Shown: positions 44,502 through 56,018 of the stretch, piece after piece | Numbering within the stretch: the stretch's first letter is position 1 | Layout: each line of letters begins with the position of its first letter | NCBI GenBank assembly: GCA_004431415.1 | Contig: QPMI01000056.1 | Coordinates: 485,517 to 549,516, forward strand | Length of the DNA stretch: 64,000 nt | From: Cyanophora paradoxa | Taxonomy: Eukaryota; Glaucocystophyceae; Cyanophorales; Cyanophoraceae | Direction: 5' to 3' | The notes under the pieces: generated by a model | Seen by the model: the letters and a program-made list of their open reading frames with translations, nothing else | Database searches by the model: none | Told to the model about the DNA's origin: nothing | Position numbers and translations under genes: made by a program

Positions 44502-46830
44502 TCACTTGACCTTGGAGTCGAGGGCGGCGCGGGCTGCCTCGATGGCGCGCATGCGCTCCAGCAGCACCGGGTGGCTGTAGTTGTACGCGCTGTACCTGCC
44601 GCCCCCCCGCTCGAGGAGCGCCGGCACGGCGCACGCGCTGAAACGTCCGGGGCGAACCAGGGGTCCGGGTCGAGGTTGCTCGCGTTCTCGAGATGGATCT
44701 TGATGAGCGCTGCGCGGCGCCGGCCGTCGTCGGGGGCGCGCGGGGGCGCGCGGGCCGCGGGTTGCGCGCACCGCGGTCGAGGTGGCCGAAGCCCTGCTTG
44801 ACGGCGAACTCGTCGGCCTGCGGGGAGGAGAGGGCGATGCCGCCTCAGCGCCGCCGGTACAGGAGGGGGGCGGGGGGGCCCCTGGAGCGCGGGGCCCTGC
44901 CTGGTACTCGAAGCGGCGGGTGAGGGCGTTCTGGAGGTACTGGAGCAGCGGGTTGACGAACTTGATGACCTCCATGAACACGATCATCCCGAGCACCACG
45001 GGGCCCCTGCGAGGCGACGCTGAGGGCGGGAGGGGGGAGGGGGAGAGGGGGAGAGGCGAGCACGGGTGGAAGCCGAAGGAGCGGTAGACGTCGGGGGCGC
45101 GCAGGACGAAGCCCATGGTGTAGAAGAGCAGGAAGGTGTTCGCGAGGGAGGTCACCATCCCCTTGAGCGTGTGCGAGAGGGCCCAGTGCCCCAGCTCGTG
45201 CGCCACGATCGCCACGATCGCCTCCGTGTCCTCCTTGTACTGCTCCAGCAGCGTGTCGTACAGCGCCTGCGCTTGCGCGTGTGAGGAGGGAGGGGGAGGG
45301 GGAGGGGGAGGGGGGGGGGGGGGGGGGGTTGGAAGCCGCACGATGAACTTGTTCCCCCAGAAGCCTGGCGGCGCTCTCGTCAGAAAGAGGTCGATGTGTG
45401 TGGAGAGGGGGGGGGGGTACAAGGCACCGTAGAGGTACGCGTTGGAGTGTGCAGAGCGTGTCGACCTGGGGCGAGCGCGAGGGCGCTGGAGGAGGCGGGG
45501 GCGCTGGAGGTGCCGGGGGCGGGGGTACCCGTCGACGACGTAGATCTTCTTGAGGGGGTACTCGAGGCGCGCGGCGAGGGCCTCGATGGAGGAGCGGAGG
45601 GGCCCCTCCTCCAGCGGCGTGTACTTGTTGACTGCCGCCGCCTCAGGGCGCGAGGCGCGGGGCCGGGGACACGCGGCGCACAGAGCGGCGCGATGAAGAT
45701 GGGGTACACGTAGATCATGACGACCTGCGGGATGCGTTGGAAAATGAGGGGAGGGGAAAGGACGCGGGGTACTGGCCATCACGGCGGCGACGAAGGCCCA
45801 GCAGTAGATGAAGAAGAGGGGTCCGCCCCAGTGGATGATCCTGCTCAATACAGTCGGGGGGAGGCGGCGGGATGGGGGGTAGAGGCGCGGGGGCGAGGCG
45901 AGGGCGCAGGGGGGCACCAGATGAGGGCGGCCACGACGGGGAGGCCGATGAGAGCCGAGAGCATCCCCTTCTTCAGCGTGTCCGTGAGGAAGCGCTGCGC
46001 CACGGCGTTGGCGAGGACGGGACGAAGGCGCAGAAGGGAGGCGATCGGGCCGGCGCATACTTGCGCATCACGTACCCAGGGGGTCGTCTTGTTGAAGCCA
46101 TGGCGCTGCTCGATGACCTGGGCGGGAGGAATTGAGGATCAGCCTTTTGAGGGGGCTGAGCGATCGAGCTCGGTTACGAAGGTGAAGTACAGGCTCCAGG
46201 GGAGCCCGATGAAGAACTCCATCACCGCCGTCACCTGCCGCGCGTCGGCGGCCGGCGGGGGCGGCTGCCGGCGTGGCCAGCGTGTTTGTCCCTACCGTCA
46301 CGAATACTAGCGAGCGTGGGATCTCGAGCTCGGGGTTTAGGCGGCACTTATGCAGGATTGTGCCGGAGAGATCCCACAGCCGCGGCGGCACGAAGCTGAA
46401 CGGGAAGGCCCCGTGAGCGCGGCGCGCAGGCGGGAGACGCGCGCTGGCGCACCAGAGCGTGAAAGTCAGCGCAAAAGCAAGGTTGTACAGCGTCGACCAG
46501 AGCCCAAACGTGGATTTGTCGAGCGTATAGGCCCTGCTCTTCGCGTGCTGCTCGGCGTTGACATGCTCGGCAAGCTCGACGGGAATTCTCGATCTCTGAA
46601 GGCGGCTGCGGTTTCGCACGTCCAGGTACACGTCCTGCGGCACTCTCAGTTCGAGCGCTGGGAAGCTAGATAGGATGGACGAGGCGCGTACCCACAAAAC
46701 GAGTACGAGGGTGGTCGCCAACGTGATCTCAAGCCACGGAACGCCGCTGTAGGGGAAAGGGCCTGTCGGACAGGGTGAGCACGATGCGCACGCGATTGAG
46801 CGCGGAAGACGCACGCAGCGGCAGATCCAT
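44502..46830 (-). CDS. STE24: CAAX prenyl protease 1 (STE24/ZMPSTE24), M48 zinc metalloprotease
   Basis: ATG at 46830 (MDLPLRASSALNRV). Exons include LATTLVLVLWVRASSILSSF, RVPQDVYLDVRNRSRLQRSR, STFGLWSTLYNLAFALTF, VIEQRHGFNKTT, IHWGGPLFFIYCWAFVAAVM, NKYTPLEEGPLRSSIEALAA, YPLKKIYVVDG, NAYLYGA, GFWGNKFIV, EAIVAIVAHELGHWALSHTL, FMEVIKFVNPLLQYLQNALT, RRFEYQA, HPVLLERMRAIE. The HELGH zinc motif, the EYQAD-like third ligand region and several membrane segments identify the ER/inner-nuclear-membrane CAAX protease, which trims prenylated proteins. It ends with ALDSKVK at 44502. One intron holds a 19-nt poly-C (sense) tract (45310-45328). All key residues seen are intact. The start faces the J-domain gene 139 bp away. 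Confidence 0.92.
45310..45328. repeat. Poly-G run (19 G) in an STE24 intron
   Basis: G19 preceded by GGAGGGGGAGG repeats on the plus strand; in sense orientation it is a C-tract inside the intron between FWGNKFIV and the exon leading to LYDTLLEQYKEDTEA. Confidence 0.8.
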
Positions 46831-46969
46831 CACTGCTGCTGCAGCAGTGCGTGCCGGGTACAACTTACTTGGCAACTTCGTCGATCGTTTCTAGCGCCTC
46901 GTGCGACCGTTTCCTAGTGATTCGTGAACCAGCAGAAGCTCCGCCCACCCGTCTTCCTCTCGGGCGAGG
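46831..46969. promoter_or_regulatory. Short bidirectional promoter region
   Basis: Only 139 bp separate the two start codons of the divergent STE24 (46830, minus) and J-domain (46970, plus) genes, so both promoters and 5' leaders must share it. It contains the palindrome CACTGCTGCTGCAGCAGTG immediately next to the STE24 ATG. No TATA box is evident. Confidence 0.5.
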
Positions 46970-48741
46970 ATGGGGCTGCTGGGCCGACTCTACAGCTGGC
47001 TGCGGCCCAGCCTGGGAGGCTCCGATTCACAGGCCGAGACGTACGAGACTTACGAAGCCGATCTTAGCGACGCCCTCGACCCGGACGGCGAATCCGAGAG
47101 CCCAGGACCGTCCAGTCCTCGGGAGCACCCCCAGCCGGCGTCCGACCCTCCTCCCATTCCCGCCGGGGCAGTTCCATCTGAAGCTATTCACGCCGGGCCT
47201 GCTCCCATGATGGGCGTCCGCTCGTCGCCCGCAGCTCTGGTGCGCTGCGCGCTCTCCGCCGGTGCTCGCTTTTTTTTCTGGAATTCTGTCTGACGTGCCT
47301 TTTCTGTTGTTTCGGAAGGTCATGAAGGCCGTGGCAATGAAGCGTATGAGCTGGCGCCCGGTCCGGATCGCCCGGCCTCTCGGGAAGCCGGCCGTGCCTA
47401 GCCAGCCTGCTCCGCCCGTCGGCGCGCCTTCTTTCCTTTTTATCTAGACTCTTCTGCCTTTTGACGTGCCTCGCAGCGCCTGCGAAGCGGCCTGCGGAGT
47501 CGGGCGACGCGAGGCGATCGAAGAGAATCCGGCGCACTCGGCCTGAAGGAAAAGAGAACCGGAAGAGGAGGAGAAGTAGCAACCCCAACCTGGAAAAGCC
47601 CGCACCGGAGGCCCCGTGCAAGCAGCGCGCCTCCGCGCACGAGCGTCACACGGGCAAGCGCCAGCGCACGGCCCCGCCCTCCCTCCTCCGCAAGGTTCGT
47701 TTCGCCTGCTCTTCGCGTCTCGGACGTGCAGGCGCTGAAGACGCGCCGCAGCGGAAGAACGCGGAGCTCGACCTCCTGAGCGGCCTCTTGAGCAAGCGGG
47801 CGCGGATCGTGTCGGAGGAGGAGAGCGCGGCGAGCACGCGCGGCTCGCGGCGCAGGTGCGGCGCTGCTGGCTTGCGGGGGCGGCCGGGGCCGAGGGCGAG
47901 GCGGGGCGGGGCGCGCAGCGGGGAGGACCTCGCGTCGGCGAGCTCGGCGTCGGAGAGCACAGCGGAGAGCAGCTCGAGCTCCTCCGCGGGGCCCCGCGTG
48001 CGCCCGCGCGCCCCACGTGCGCCCCGCGCCCGCCCGGAGCTGAGCCCGGGCGGCGCGCAGGGCGCGCAGGCGGCGGTGGAGGAGCGGCGGCGGCGGCAGG
48101 CGGAGGAGGAGGCAGAGTGGGAGCGGCGGCGGCAGGAGATCGAGCGTCAGAACGAAGAGGCGCGGCGGGCCAAGGCGCGCAGGAAAGCTCAGGAGGCCGA
48201 GGTCCAGCTCCGCACCCGCCAGCAAGCCCGCATCGCCGAGCTCAAGCGCCAGGAGGAGGAGGGGGTGCGCGCGCCGGCCCCGCGCCCGCCGCGCGAGCCC
48301 CGCGCCGCCGACGGGCGGGGCGGCGGCAGGCGGCGACGGCGGAGCGGAAGCAGCGGCTGCTCTCGCTCGCCTCGCGCAAGGCGGCGCTGCGCGCCCGCGG
48401 CCGCGGCTTCTGGGAGCTCCTCGTGCGCCCCGCCCCGCCCCCCGGCCCCCTCCCCTCCCCCCGCCGAGGGCGGCGCGCAGGTGGAGTTCGGGGCGGCGGC
48501 GCAGGTGGCGGCGGGGGCGGCGGCGGGGGCGGGGCCGGAGGAGGGGGCGGTGCGGCGGGCGTACCGCAAGGCGCTGGCGCTGTACCACCCGGATAAGTTC
48601 GCGACGGAGAGCCTCGAGCGGCAGGCCGACGCCGAGGAGGTCTACAAGCTCCTCCAGAACTCGTTCGAGGCCTGGCAGGAGGGCTCCCTCCCCGCCCTCC
48701 TCCGGCCCCCGGCCGCCCCGCACGCCCCTCGCCCCTGGTGA
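46970..48741 (+). CDS. Basic nuclear-type protein with C-terminal J-domain-like segment
   Basis: ATG at 46970 (MGLLGRLYSWLRPSLGG), then an acidic Tyr/Glu stretch (TYETYEADLSDALDPDGESE). After introns come a strongly basic segment (KRIRRTRPEGKENRKRRRSS, nuclear-signal-like), a Ser-rich patch, and a long charged helix (EERRRRQAEEEAEWERRRQE, RRAKARRKAQEAEV) likely to be a coiled coil. The end reads AVRRAYRKALALYHPDKFAT, then DAEEVYKLLQNSFEAWQEG. This carries the HPD-K motif and the following helix of a J domain, in the C-terminal auxilin/cyclin-G-kinase-like arrangement. J domains stimulate Hsp70 ATPase; the partner process is unknown. Frame changes at 47440-47470 and about 47700 are taken as introns. 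Stop at 48741. Confidence 0.7.
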
Positions 48742-49142
48742 CCCCCCGCCTCCCCATTCCTTTCCCCGTGTACAGCCCCCGTAGGAGCTTGAGCATAATT
48801 ATGGAGCGCGCCCCTCGCCTGTGCTCGCCCCGGGACCCGCCCTCGCGTGCGTCCGGAGCCTCCTCGGGAGGCGCTGTTCGTTGAGGGTTGAGAGCAGCGT
48901 TGTGTGAGAGGGGGGCGGGGCGGCGCGGGGGGCGGCGCGGGCAGGAGAGAGGGCGGCGGGGGGAGGGCCGGTCGGAGGGCTGCCCGGAGTGTCGAGGCTC
49001 CGGGGAGGAGAGCCAGGAAGGCGGCGGGGAAGGGCGGCGCGGAACGGCGGCGGCGAGAGGGGCGGAGGCGGTGTCGGGAGGGTGCGGGGAGCGGGGAGGA
49101 AAGGGGAGGGTGGGGAGGCGGGCGGGCGGGGGCGGGTGGCGG
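48742..49142. other. G-rich spacer between convergent genes
   Basis: After 48770-48830 of mixed sequence, the stretch is strongly purine/G-rich on the plus strand (GGGGCGG and GGAGG runs, 48908-49140), hence pyrimidine-rich on the minus strand. No gene was recognised. Confidence 0.4.
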
Positions 49143-50109
49143 CTAGCGGGCGGCGGTGACGGAGTCGAGGGACTGCTCCTGCGTGTCCTCGTTGCGCTGC
49201 CGGGCCGCCTCGTCCTCGTCGGCCCCCTCGTCGCCCGCGGCACCCCGCGCGCCCTTCTTGCGCGGCCGCTTCGAGCCGAGCGAGCGCTTGGCGAGGTACG
49301 CCAGCGCCAGGCGCTTGAAGCGGGGCGGGTCCACCGCGAAGTACCTGCGGGGGCGCCTCAGGGAGCGGAGGGCGGGGAGGGGCGGGGGCGGGGGCCGGGG
49401 GCCGGGGGCGGGGCGGGCCTGTAGAGGGTGATGAGGCCCTCGTCCTTGGCGACGGCGAGCTGGACGAGGTCGTCGCGCTCGGCCTCGGTGATCGGCAGGC
49501 CCTCGCCCTCCGCGCAGTTCACGTGCAGGTCGTGCACCAGCTTGTACAGCCCGTCCTGCATCGGGTCCCCCAGCGGGAAGTCTGCGCCCGCTCACCCCCG
49601 CCCCCGAGGAGGCCACAGCGGCAGCGGCGCTGGGGGCGCACGCTTGTCGATGCTCAGCTTCGAGGGGACGCCCCTCTCGTGCCTGCCGCCGGCCGGAGCA
49701 GGCGTCGGCGCCCGGCGCGCGGCGGAGCGCGGCAGGGTGGCGAGCGGGCGCGGACCTGGACCAGACGATCCAGCTGTCGTCCGCCATCAGGCGAATGTCC
49801 GTCGCAGATTCCAGCGGCTCGCAGAAGTGGGGGCCCACCTGCCACCCCAGAGCGTCGCCGGCGGCGCGGCGCGGTGCGGCCCGTCCGGCCGAACGAGCAC
49901 GGACCCATTTTGATATGCTCCTCACGTCCGTGGCTGTCATGTCCTCCGTCCCCTGTGCTATCTTGTCCTTGAGCGCATGCACCGTCGGCCACCGCAGCAC
50001 GATGGTCCGCACTCTCCTCACGCCGTGCACTGCCGCCCGGAGTTGACCTGTTGCTAGCTCTCGCAGGCGGGCGGCGCAGAGCGGCGCACCATCCGGATAC
50101 TCAATGGTC
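49143..50109 (-). CDS. Unrecognised protein, at least four exons
   Basis: Exons on the minus strand, joined by plausible borders, read TIEYPDGAPLCAARLRELAT; TIVLRWPTVHALKDKIAQGT then EDMTATDVRSISKWV; VGPHFCEPLESATDIRLMAD then DSWIVWS; DFPLGDPMQDGLYKLVHDLH, VNCAEGEGLPITEAERDDLV, QLAVAKDEGLITLYR; YFAVDPPRFKRLALAYLAKR; and a tail of Lys/Arg then acidic residues ending QSLDSVTAAR at 49143. Conserved-looking non-repetitive residues (W, H, C, F) and clean exon joins support a real gene. I do not recognise the family. The first exon upstream of 50109 was not found. It starts back-to-back with the coiled-coil gene. Confidence 0.6.
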
Positions 50110-50268
50110 CTGGGCAAAGCAAACCGTCGCAGCGGTTAGCAGTGGGCGGCGCACGGGCGGGCGGGCTGCGCCGCGGTTAGAGCGAACCTAATCGTCTTGC
50201 CTGCGCGAGGTGTGAGCGCCCGGTCGAGTCAGCGACGCCGATTGCGCGGCTGAGCGGACGGACCGAGG

Positions 50269-51796
50269 ATGAAGCTCTTTAAGAAGTGGAACGAGATTGC
50301 GCTGCCTCCGAATCCCTGCAAGGCATCTCGGCGGCGGCGGCGCGCTGCGAGGCAGCGCTGCGCACCGCCCACGAGGATGTCGCCTGTGCGTAGGCAGACT
50401 TCAGCAGGGCCGGCAGATTTGCCATTCCACGCTCGCCCGCCCGGGCGTGCAAGACAAGCGGCGGGCGAGGGGAGCCAAGGGTGGGGGGAGCCGACAGGTT
50501 TGGGGTAGAGGTCGCCAAAGCAAAACACTTGCCCTCTTTCTCTTTATTCTGCAAGTGACAGCCTTGCACGGATAGCAAGTGACCATAGAACCGGCGTTGC
50601 AGTGCGTCACGCGGGCTTTGGCAACGCTAGGGAATTGATCTGAAAGTCTGACGGGGCGCGCGCACGCAGGTCCTGCACGCGCAGCGATGGTGGCTGTGAT
50701 GTTGAGCAGCTGTATAGGATCTCCGCGAAGCGGAGTGCGCTTGGCGACCGAGCTTTCATCACCCAGCAAGCTCTTCCAAGAGAGAGAATCCCCGATCCCA
50801 GCAGCAGCGACGCCACCTTCACCAAGCCGGCGCATCTCCTTGAGCTTGAGTACACCCAGCGCGCCAGCCGCGAATCGCTGCGTGGCTTTGAGCGTCTCCA
50901 CACCAGCAATCGCCGTGGAGCCGCCCACTTCCCCATCCACACCCCACTTCACGAACGCCTCCAAAGTTGCGTTCTCTCCGTCCGAGAACACTCCGCCCGG
51001 CCACGCGAACTCCGGGAACTCCGAGGACACGATTCTCCGGCTCCAGGCGGAGCTCATCGGAATCAAACGCCGGCTTTCAGAGACAACAAACGAGCTCTCC
51101 GAGGCGCGTAGCAAGCTTGCACGCCTCACCGCCGACCGATCCGGTAAGCCACCTTCTGTGCGATTTGATCGAGTGAGATGCAGCGTAGAGCGTGACCGCT
51201 GACGCCGTCTTTGCGCAGTGCTGGTGACGATGTCCATTGACGAGTTGAAGAGTCTCTGCGGCACCATCTTCAGTCACCAGAGCACCGTCCTCTGCACGAT
51301 GCAGGCTCGGCTCCGCCTCGAGCGCACGAGGCAGCGGGTTGCAGCGGAGCGCAAGGCGGCGGCGGCAGAAGGGTCGCCGCCGGCCCGCGCCGCACCGGCG
51401 TCGCCAGCAGTCCGGCGAGCAGCCGCGTCTCCGGTTCGCGCCGCACCGGCGTCGCCGGCCCGCGCGGGGGCTGCATCGCCGATCGCCGTCTCGTCTTCGT
51501 CGGCGTCGCCCCCGGCCGCGCCTGCGGTATCGGTCGTCTCCTCGATGAAGGAGTTCGACGCGGCAGCGCGCCCTTCCGCGTCGGCGCCGGCGCCGTCGAC
51601 CGATGCGGCGGAGGCGGAGGCGCAGGAGGCGGCCGTCGCGCTCGCCTGCGCCGCCATGGAGGCCCGCAAGTGCAAGGCCGTGGCGGCGGCGGCCGCAGCG
51701 GCGGCGGCGGTGGAGGCGGCGGCGGCGGCGACCGAGGCGAAGGCGGAGGCCGCCGGCCGCACAAGCGTCGACCGCGAGGTTCCGGTCCTCGCCTAG
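50269..51796 (+). CDS. Ser/Pro- and Ala-rich coiled-coil protein, family unknown
   Basis: ATG at 50269 (MKLFKKWNEIAL) may open the gene; a segment reading ESLQGISAAAARCEAALRTA follows in another frame. The middle exon (about 50690-51145) is Ser/Thr/Pro-rich (SLSTPSAPAANRC, PPTSPSTPHFTN) and leads into a coiled coil: EDTILRLQAELIGIKRRLSE, TTNELSEARSKLARLTADRS. After a GTAAGC...CAG intron comes TMSIDELKSLCGTIFSHQST, LCTMQARLRLERTRQRVAAE, then Ala/Pro repeats (SPPARAAPASPAVRRAAASP) and a poly-Ala helix, ending EVPVLA at 51796. Part of the middle exon also reads well in a second frame (ISAKRSALGDRAFITQQALP), so the exon choice there is unsure. Structural or cytoskeletal adaptor is a guess only. 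Confidence 0.5.
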
Positions 51797-52304
51797 TCTT
51801 TCTACGGCACTTTTCCCTTGATCGTGATTCGATCTTTCCAGTGCGCGGATTGTGTGTCTCCGCCGATGCATAGTCAGGGGTGGATGTATAGTGGTCATGT
51901 GTTGTACAACGTATGACTTACGGTCATGATCATGAGATTTAGCAATAGGAAGTTGCAATTGGCAACGCTGTAGACTCTGAGAGTCTTCTACAGTTACAGC
52001 GTGTATTTCAACAGTCCCGTTTCAATTGCAAGCGCACTTTTGTTCAGATTCCTGTATACGAAACCTGAAACCGCACAATACTCATTTACAAATTACCGTT
52101 GTGCGCGTGCACGTGTAGCGCTATATATAGCTAGCTATATAGCTGACTCAGTGACCTGCCAAAGCACAAAAAAAGAAACTTCACTGCCAGGCTGCAGCTG
52201 AAATCTATCTCTCCACTAGGCTAAAGTTCTAAACCCGGAAGTCCGCTCCAACGCTCAGCGGCTATCTGAGGAGAGTGATGCGGTAGGAAGAACGGGAGGC
52301 CGGG
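51797..52304. other. Spacer between convergent genes
   Basis: AT-richer than its surroundings (51890-52200), with AGCTATATATAGCTAGCTATATAGCT near 52120. No coding exon was recognised. It holds the 3' regions of both neighbours. Confidence 0.4.
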
Positions 52305-55300
52305 CTAGTCGGCCGCCTTGACGGCGGGGGCGCTGGCGGCGGGGGCCGCGGGGGTGCTCAGCATTTCGGTCCAGCGCGCGTAGTTCGACATGGCGCTGGC
52401 CACGACGCTGCGGATCGATGAGTCGGATGCGCCCGGAGCGCGCCGATCGACGTGGGCGCGGCGCAGCACCTCGATTCGACGATTGGGAAGGCTTCCCCGA
52501 ACGCCTTGAACAGGGGCATCACGATGAACTCGGAGAACCTGACTCGCTTCTCACCGACGGAGGCGCGGCGACGAGGGACGGGAGTTGCGTACCCGACCTG
52601 CGACTTGGGGAGGTTGGCGGTCTCCCGATCCATGAAGGCAGACACCGGCATGCCCGCCGCCTTCTCCCGGTCCCCCTGCTCCCCGGGGTCAGGCGGGAGG
52701 CGAAGGGGAAGGCCCCGCGGGGGGCGGGGCGGGGCGACCTGCGCGAAGAACTCCTCGGAGATGCGCTGGCTCCACTCGCGGTGCAGCTCGAAAGGCCGCG
52801 CCGCGTTCGCGATGTCCGCCGCCTGGAGGGGGGTACCGGATTAGGCGCACGGCCTGGAAACGGGTGGAGGGGCAGCCGGGGCGCGAACCTTCATCGCGAC
52901 GCTCAGGAGGAGGCGGCGATCCTCGGGCGGCAGGGGCGGCGCGCCGCTTGCGGTAGCCCCTTCCGCGGCCGGGGCCACCTCCGGCGCCTGGAGAGGGGGG
53001 AAGGCGCCAGCGGCGACCCGCTTTCGCCAGGCGCCCAGGACCTCGAAGTGCTGGGCCTGTGCCGCGTCAGGGCCCCTGCAGGGTGTCGGGGCGGGGGGAG
53101 GGGAGGGACCATGTCGGTGGCGAGGACCATGTCGATGACGGTGCGGCGGAGCTCCTTGAGGGCGGGCCTGGGCCAGTTGGAGAGGAAGTTGAGGTCCTCC
53201 CGGGAGACGAGCGCGCTCCATGCTGCCCCCGCAGCGCCCCCGCCCCTCAGCGGGGCCCCCGGGAGGGGGCCGGGGCGGGCGGACCGGCGGAGACGTGGTG
53301 GGACTCGAGGGGCGACTTGTCGTTGTAGCGGAGGGCGAGCGGGTCGGAGACCGCCACGAGGAAGTTGTTGTTCACCCCGGGGTGCTCGAAGTCTGCGGGG
53401 GCGCGCCCCCTCGCGCACGCGCCCGGGCCCGGGGCCCCGCGCACACGCCGCGGGCGCACCGTGGATCACGGACGCGATGACCCCCGCCAGCCTGTCCTCG
53501 TCCGTGAGGTACCCCCCCAGGCCCCCGCGCGTCAGGAGGAACGTCATGCACTGCGTCACGTCGGCGGCGTGCGTCCGGCTGAGGGGTGGTCAGAGGCAGG
53601 GGCGAGCGGGGGCGGGGGCGGGCGGACTTGTGGTACGGGTTCTCCAAGTAGCCGTCCTCCACGTGCGACACGAAGGCGGCGAAGCGGGCGGCGTCGAGGC
53701 GCAGGCGGGGGGGGAGGCGGATGGCCTCCAGCGCGGCGAGGGCGACGGCCAGCAGCGGGCGCCCGCCCGAGTCGGAGGCGGCGCGGAAGGGGTCGAAGGG
53801 CTCCCACGCGGTGAGGAGGGGCACGAGCTCGCGGGCAGCCGTCTCGGCCCCCCCGTAAAGCGGCTGCACGGGGGACTCCGGCGCCAGCTGCAGCACGGGC
53901 GGGCCCCGCATCGCCTCGCCCCCGAGGCCGCCCTGCCCGCCCCGCCCTGCCCCCGCCGGCGGGCTCTCGCTGCCGAGGCGCTCCCCCTGGCTCGGCGCGA
54001 TCTGCGCGGGGCGTCAGCGAGGGGGGCGGCTTGTGGGGGGCGGGCGGGCCTCGGAGAAGAGCCAGTGCTGGGTGTCGCGGTCGAGGCGGAGGAGGCCGTC
54101 GCGCACCTGCCGCCCGAGGTCCGGCACCATCCTGCGGGGGCCCCCTCCGCGTCAGCCCCTCCCGCGCACCGGGCGGCCGGGCCCGGGGGGGCGCGCATGG
54201 AGCCCCGCGCGAGGAGCTGGTTGAGGGCCCCCCCGAGGGACGCCTCCGCCCAGCTCCCCAGCGCCTGGAAGCCTGCGGGTGCGCGCTCGCCGCCGGGGCG
54301 CGGTGGCGGGGCGGCGGCGCGGGGCGGGCACGGGGGTCGGAGCGGAGGGAGAGGAGGGCGGCGAGGGCCTTGGCGAGGGGCGACTCCAGGTCCGCCTGCG
54401 TGCCCGCCTTCTCCCCTGCCCCCGCCGCCCCCTCTCAGCGGGGGCCGGCGGGCGGCAGCGCCCCGGGGCGGCTCACTCTGCAGGGTGCGGACTTGCTCCC
54501 GCAGGTTCGCCCGCTCCGCGTCCGCCTCGCGCAGCTGGCCCCCCGCCCCTCAGCCCGGCGCCCCTCTCCGAGGGGGGGGGAAGGGGGGGGGAGGGGTTGC
54601 GGCGCGCCTCGGAGCGGAGGCTGAGGGCCCGGCGGACGGTCCACTCGAGCCTCGCGATGCTCCCTTGGAGGGTGTGCACCTGCTTCTCTTAGACGGAGGG
54701 GGGAGGGAGGGGGAGGAGGGCCAGGGGACCTCCTCGAAGAGGTGAGCGGCGGGGCCGAGCTTGAGGCTGGAGCGGCGGGAGAGGGCGACGGCGCCCCAGT
54801 CCTCCCTAGGCACCCCCGCCAGCTCCGCCAGCTCCGCCTCCAGCCGCTGCGCCGACGAGACCTGCCCGCGCCTCGGCGCCGGGGGCGGGGGCGGGGGGGG
54901 GGCGCGCTGCGGGGCGCGCACGGCCTTGTGGAAGGGGCGCATGCCGAGCCAGACCAAGAAGGAGAGGAGGGCGCCCATGAGCACCGAGGCGATCGCCCCC
55001 GCCGACGCTGCCGGCGCCCCGTGAGGCGCCGCCCCGGCCGGCGCTGGCGTCTGGCGGGTACCGTATACGGTGGCGCCCTGGTTGACGCTGGGGGCCGGCG
55101 CCCGCACCACGACGACCCACTCGATGGCCCCCTGCGCCCACGCTCGACCGCCCGCGGAGGCGTCGCGACGGGAGGCGGGGGCACCTGGCGCATCAGCGAG
55201 CACGCCGAGATGTACTCCCCCGCTTTGCTCGGCGCCGGCCACGCCTCCCTGCTCGTCGCCGGCCGCCCCGAGCCGCTCTGGCGCACGGCGCGGGCGCAGG

Positions 55301-55987
55301 CCGGGGGTGCCGAGGACTACCGAGAGCGTGTGAGGGGGCGCTGGGGCGCGAGCGGGGCGGGGTGGGGCGGGGCGGACCGCTGCGCTCTCCTTCCAGAGGG
55401 CAGGGTCCGGGCTGAGGAGGACGCTGTCGTCGAACGAGAAGACGAACATCTCGCCTGCGGGAGGCTCGCGGGAGCAAGGGGGGGAAAGGGAGCAGGGCGG
55501 GGGCGGGGGCACCGCTGGCGGCCGAGTAGACCGAGTTCATCGTCCGCTGCTGCACGTCCCGCGCCCACTCTGCCCCCCGCCCTCAAGTTCCGGCAGGCCC
55601 CCTCGGAGAGGCGCGCGCACCCCAGTGCAGGTGCACGCCCAGCACGCCGACGATGCTCCCGTTGAAGGTCACGGGCGCTGCGCGGGCGGCGCGTTAGATG
55701 GGCCCCCCGGGCACGAGGGCGCGGGGGCGCGCCGCCGACGTCCACGAATCTCAGCGGCTCGGTGGAATTTGGGGCGAGCAGCTTCTGGAGGAGCACTGCG
55801 GGCCCGCGCGGGGCGGCCGAAGGCGAGCGCTCAGGGTCCGAAGCCGGACGGCAGGGCGCCGGCGCCTACCCGCGGGGTGGATGTCCCCAAAGTAGGGCGC
55901 CCTCGATTTCACCGTCTCCGAGAACCAGAGCCGGGCCGCCACGCTCTGGCCCTCCCTGCCGCCGAGCCGGTCGGAACGGGCGCAGAA

Positions 55988-56018
<31 letters not shown>

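Noticed and set aside
50401-51267. Minus-strand 288-codon frame opposite the coiled-coil gene
   Set aside because: The plus strand has a clear coiled coil and intron borders; the minus frame is its complement and contains no family motif.
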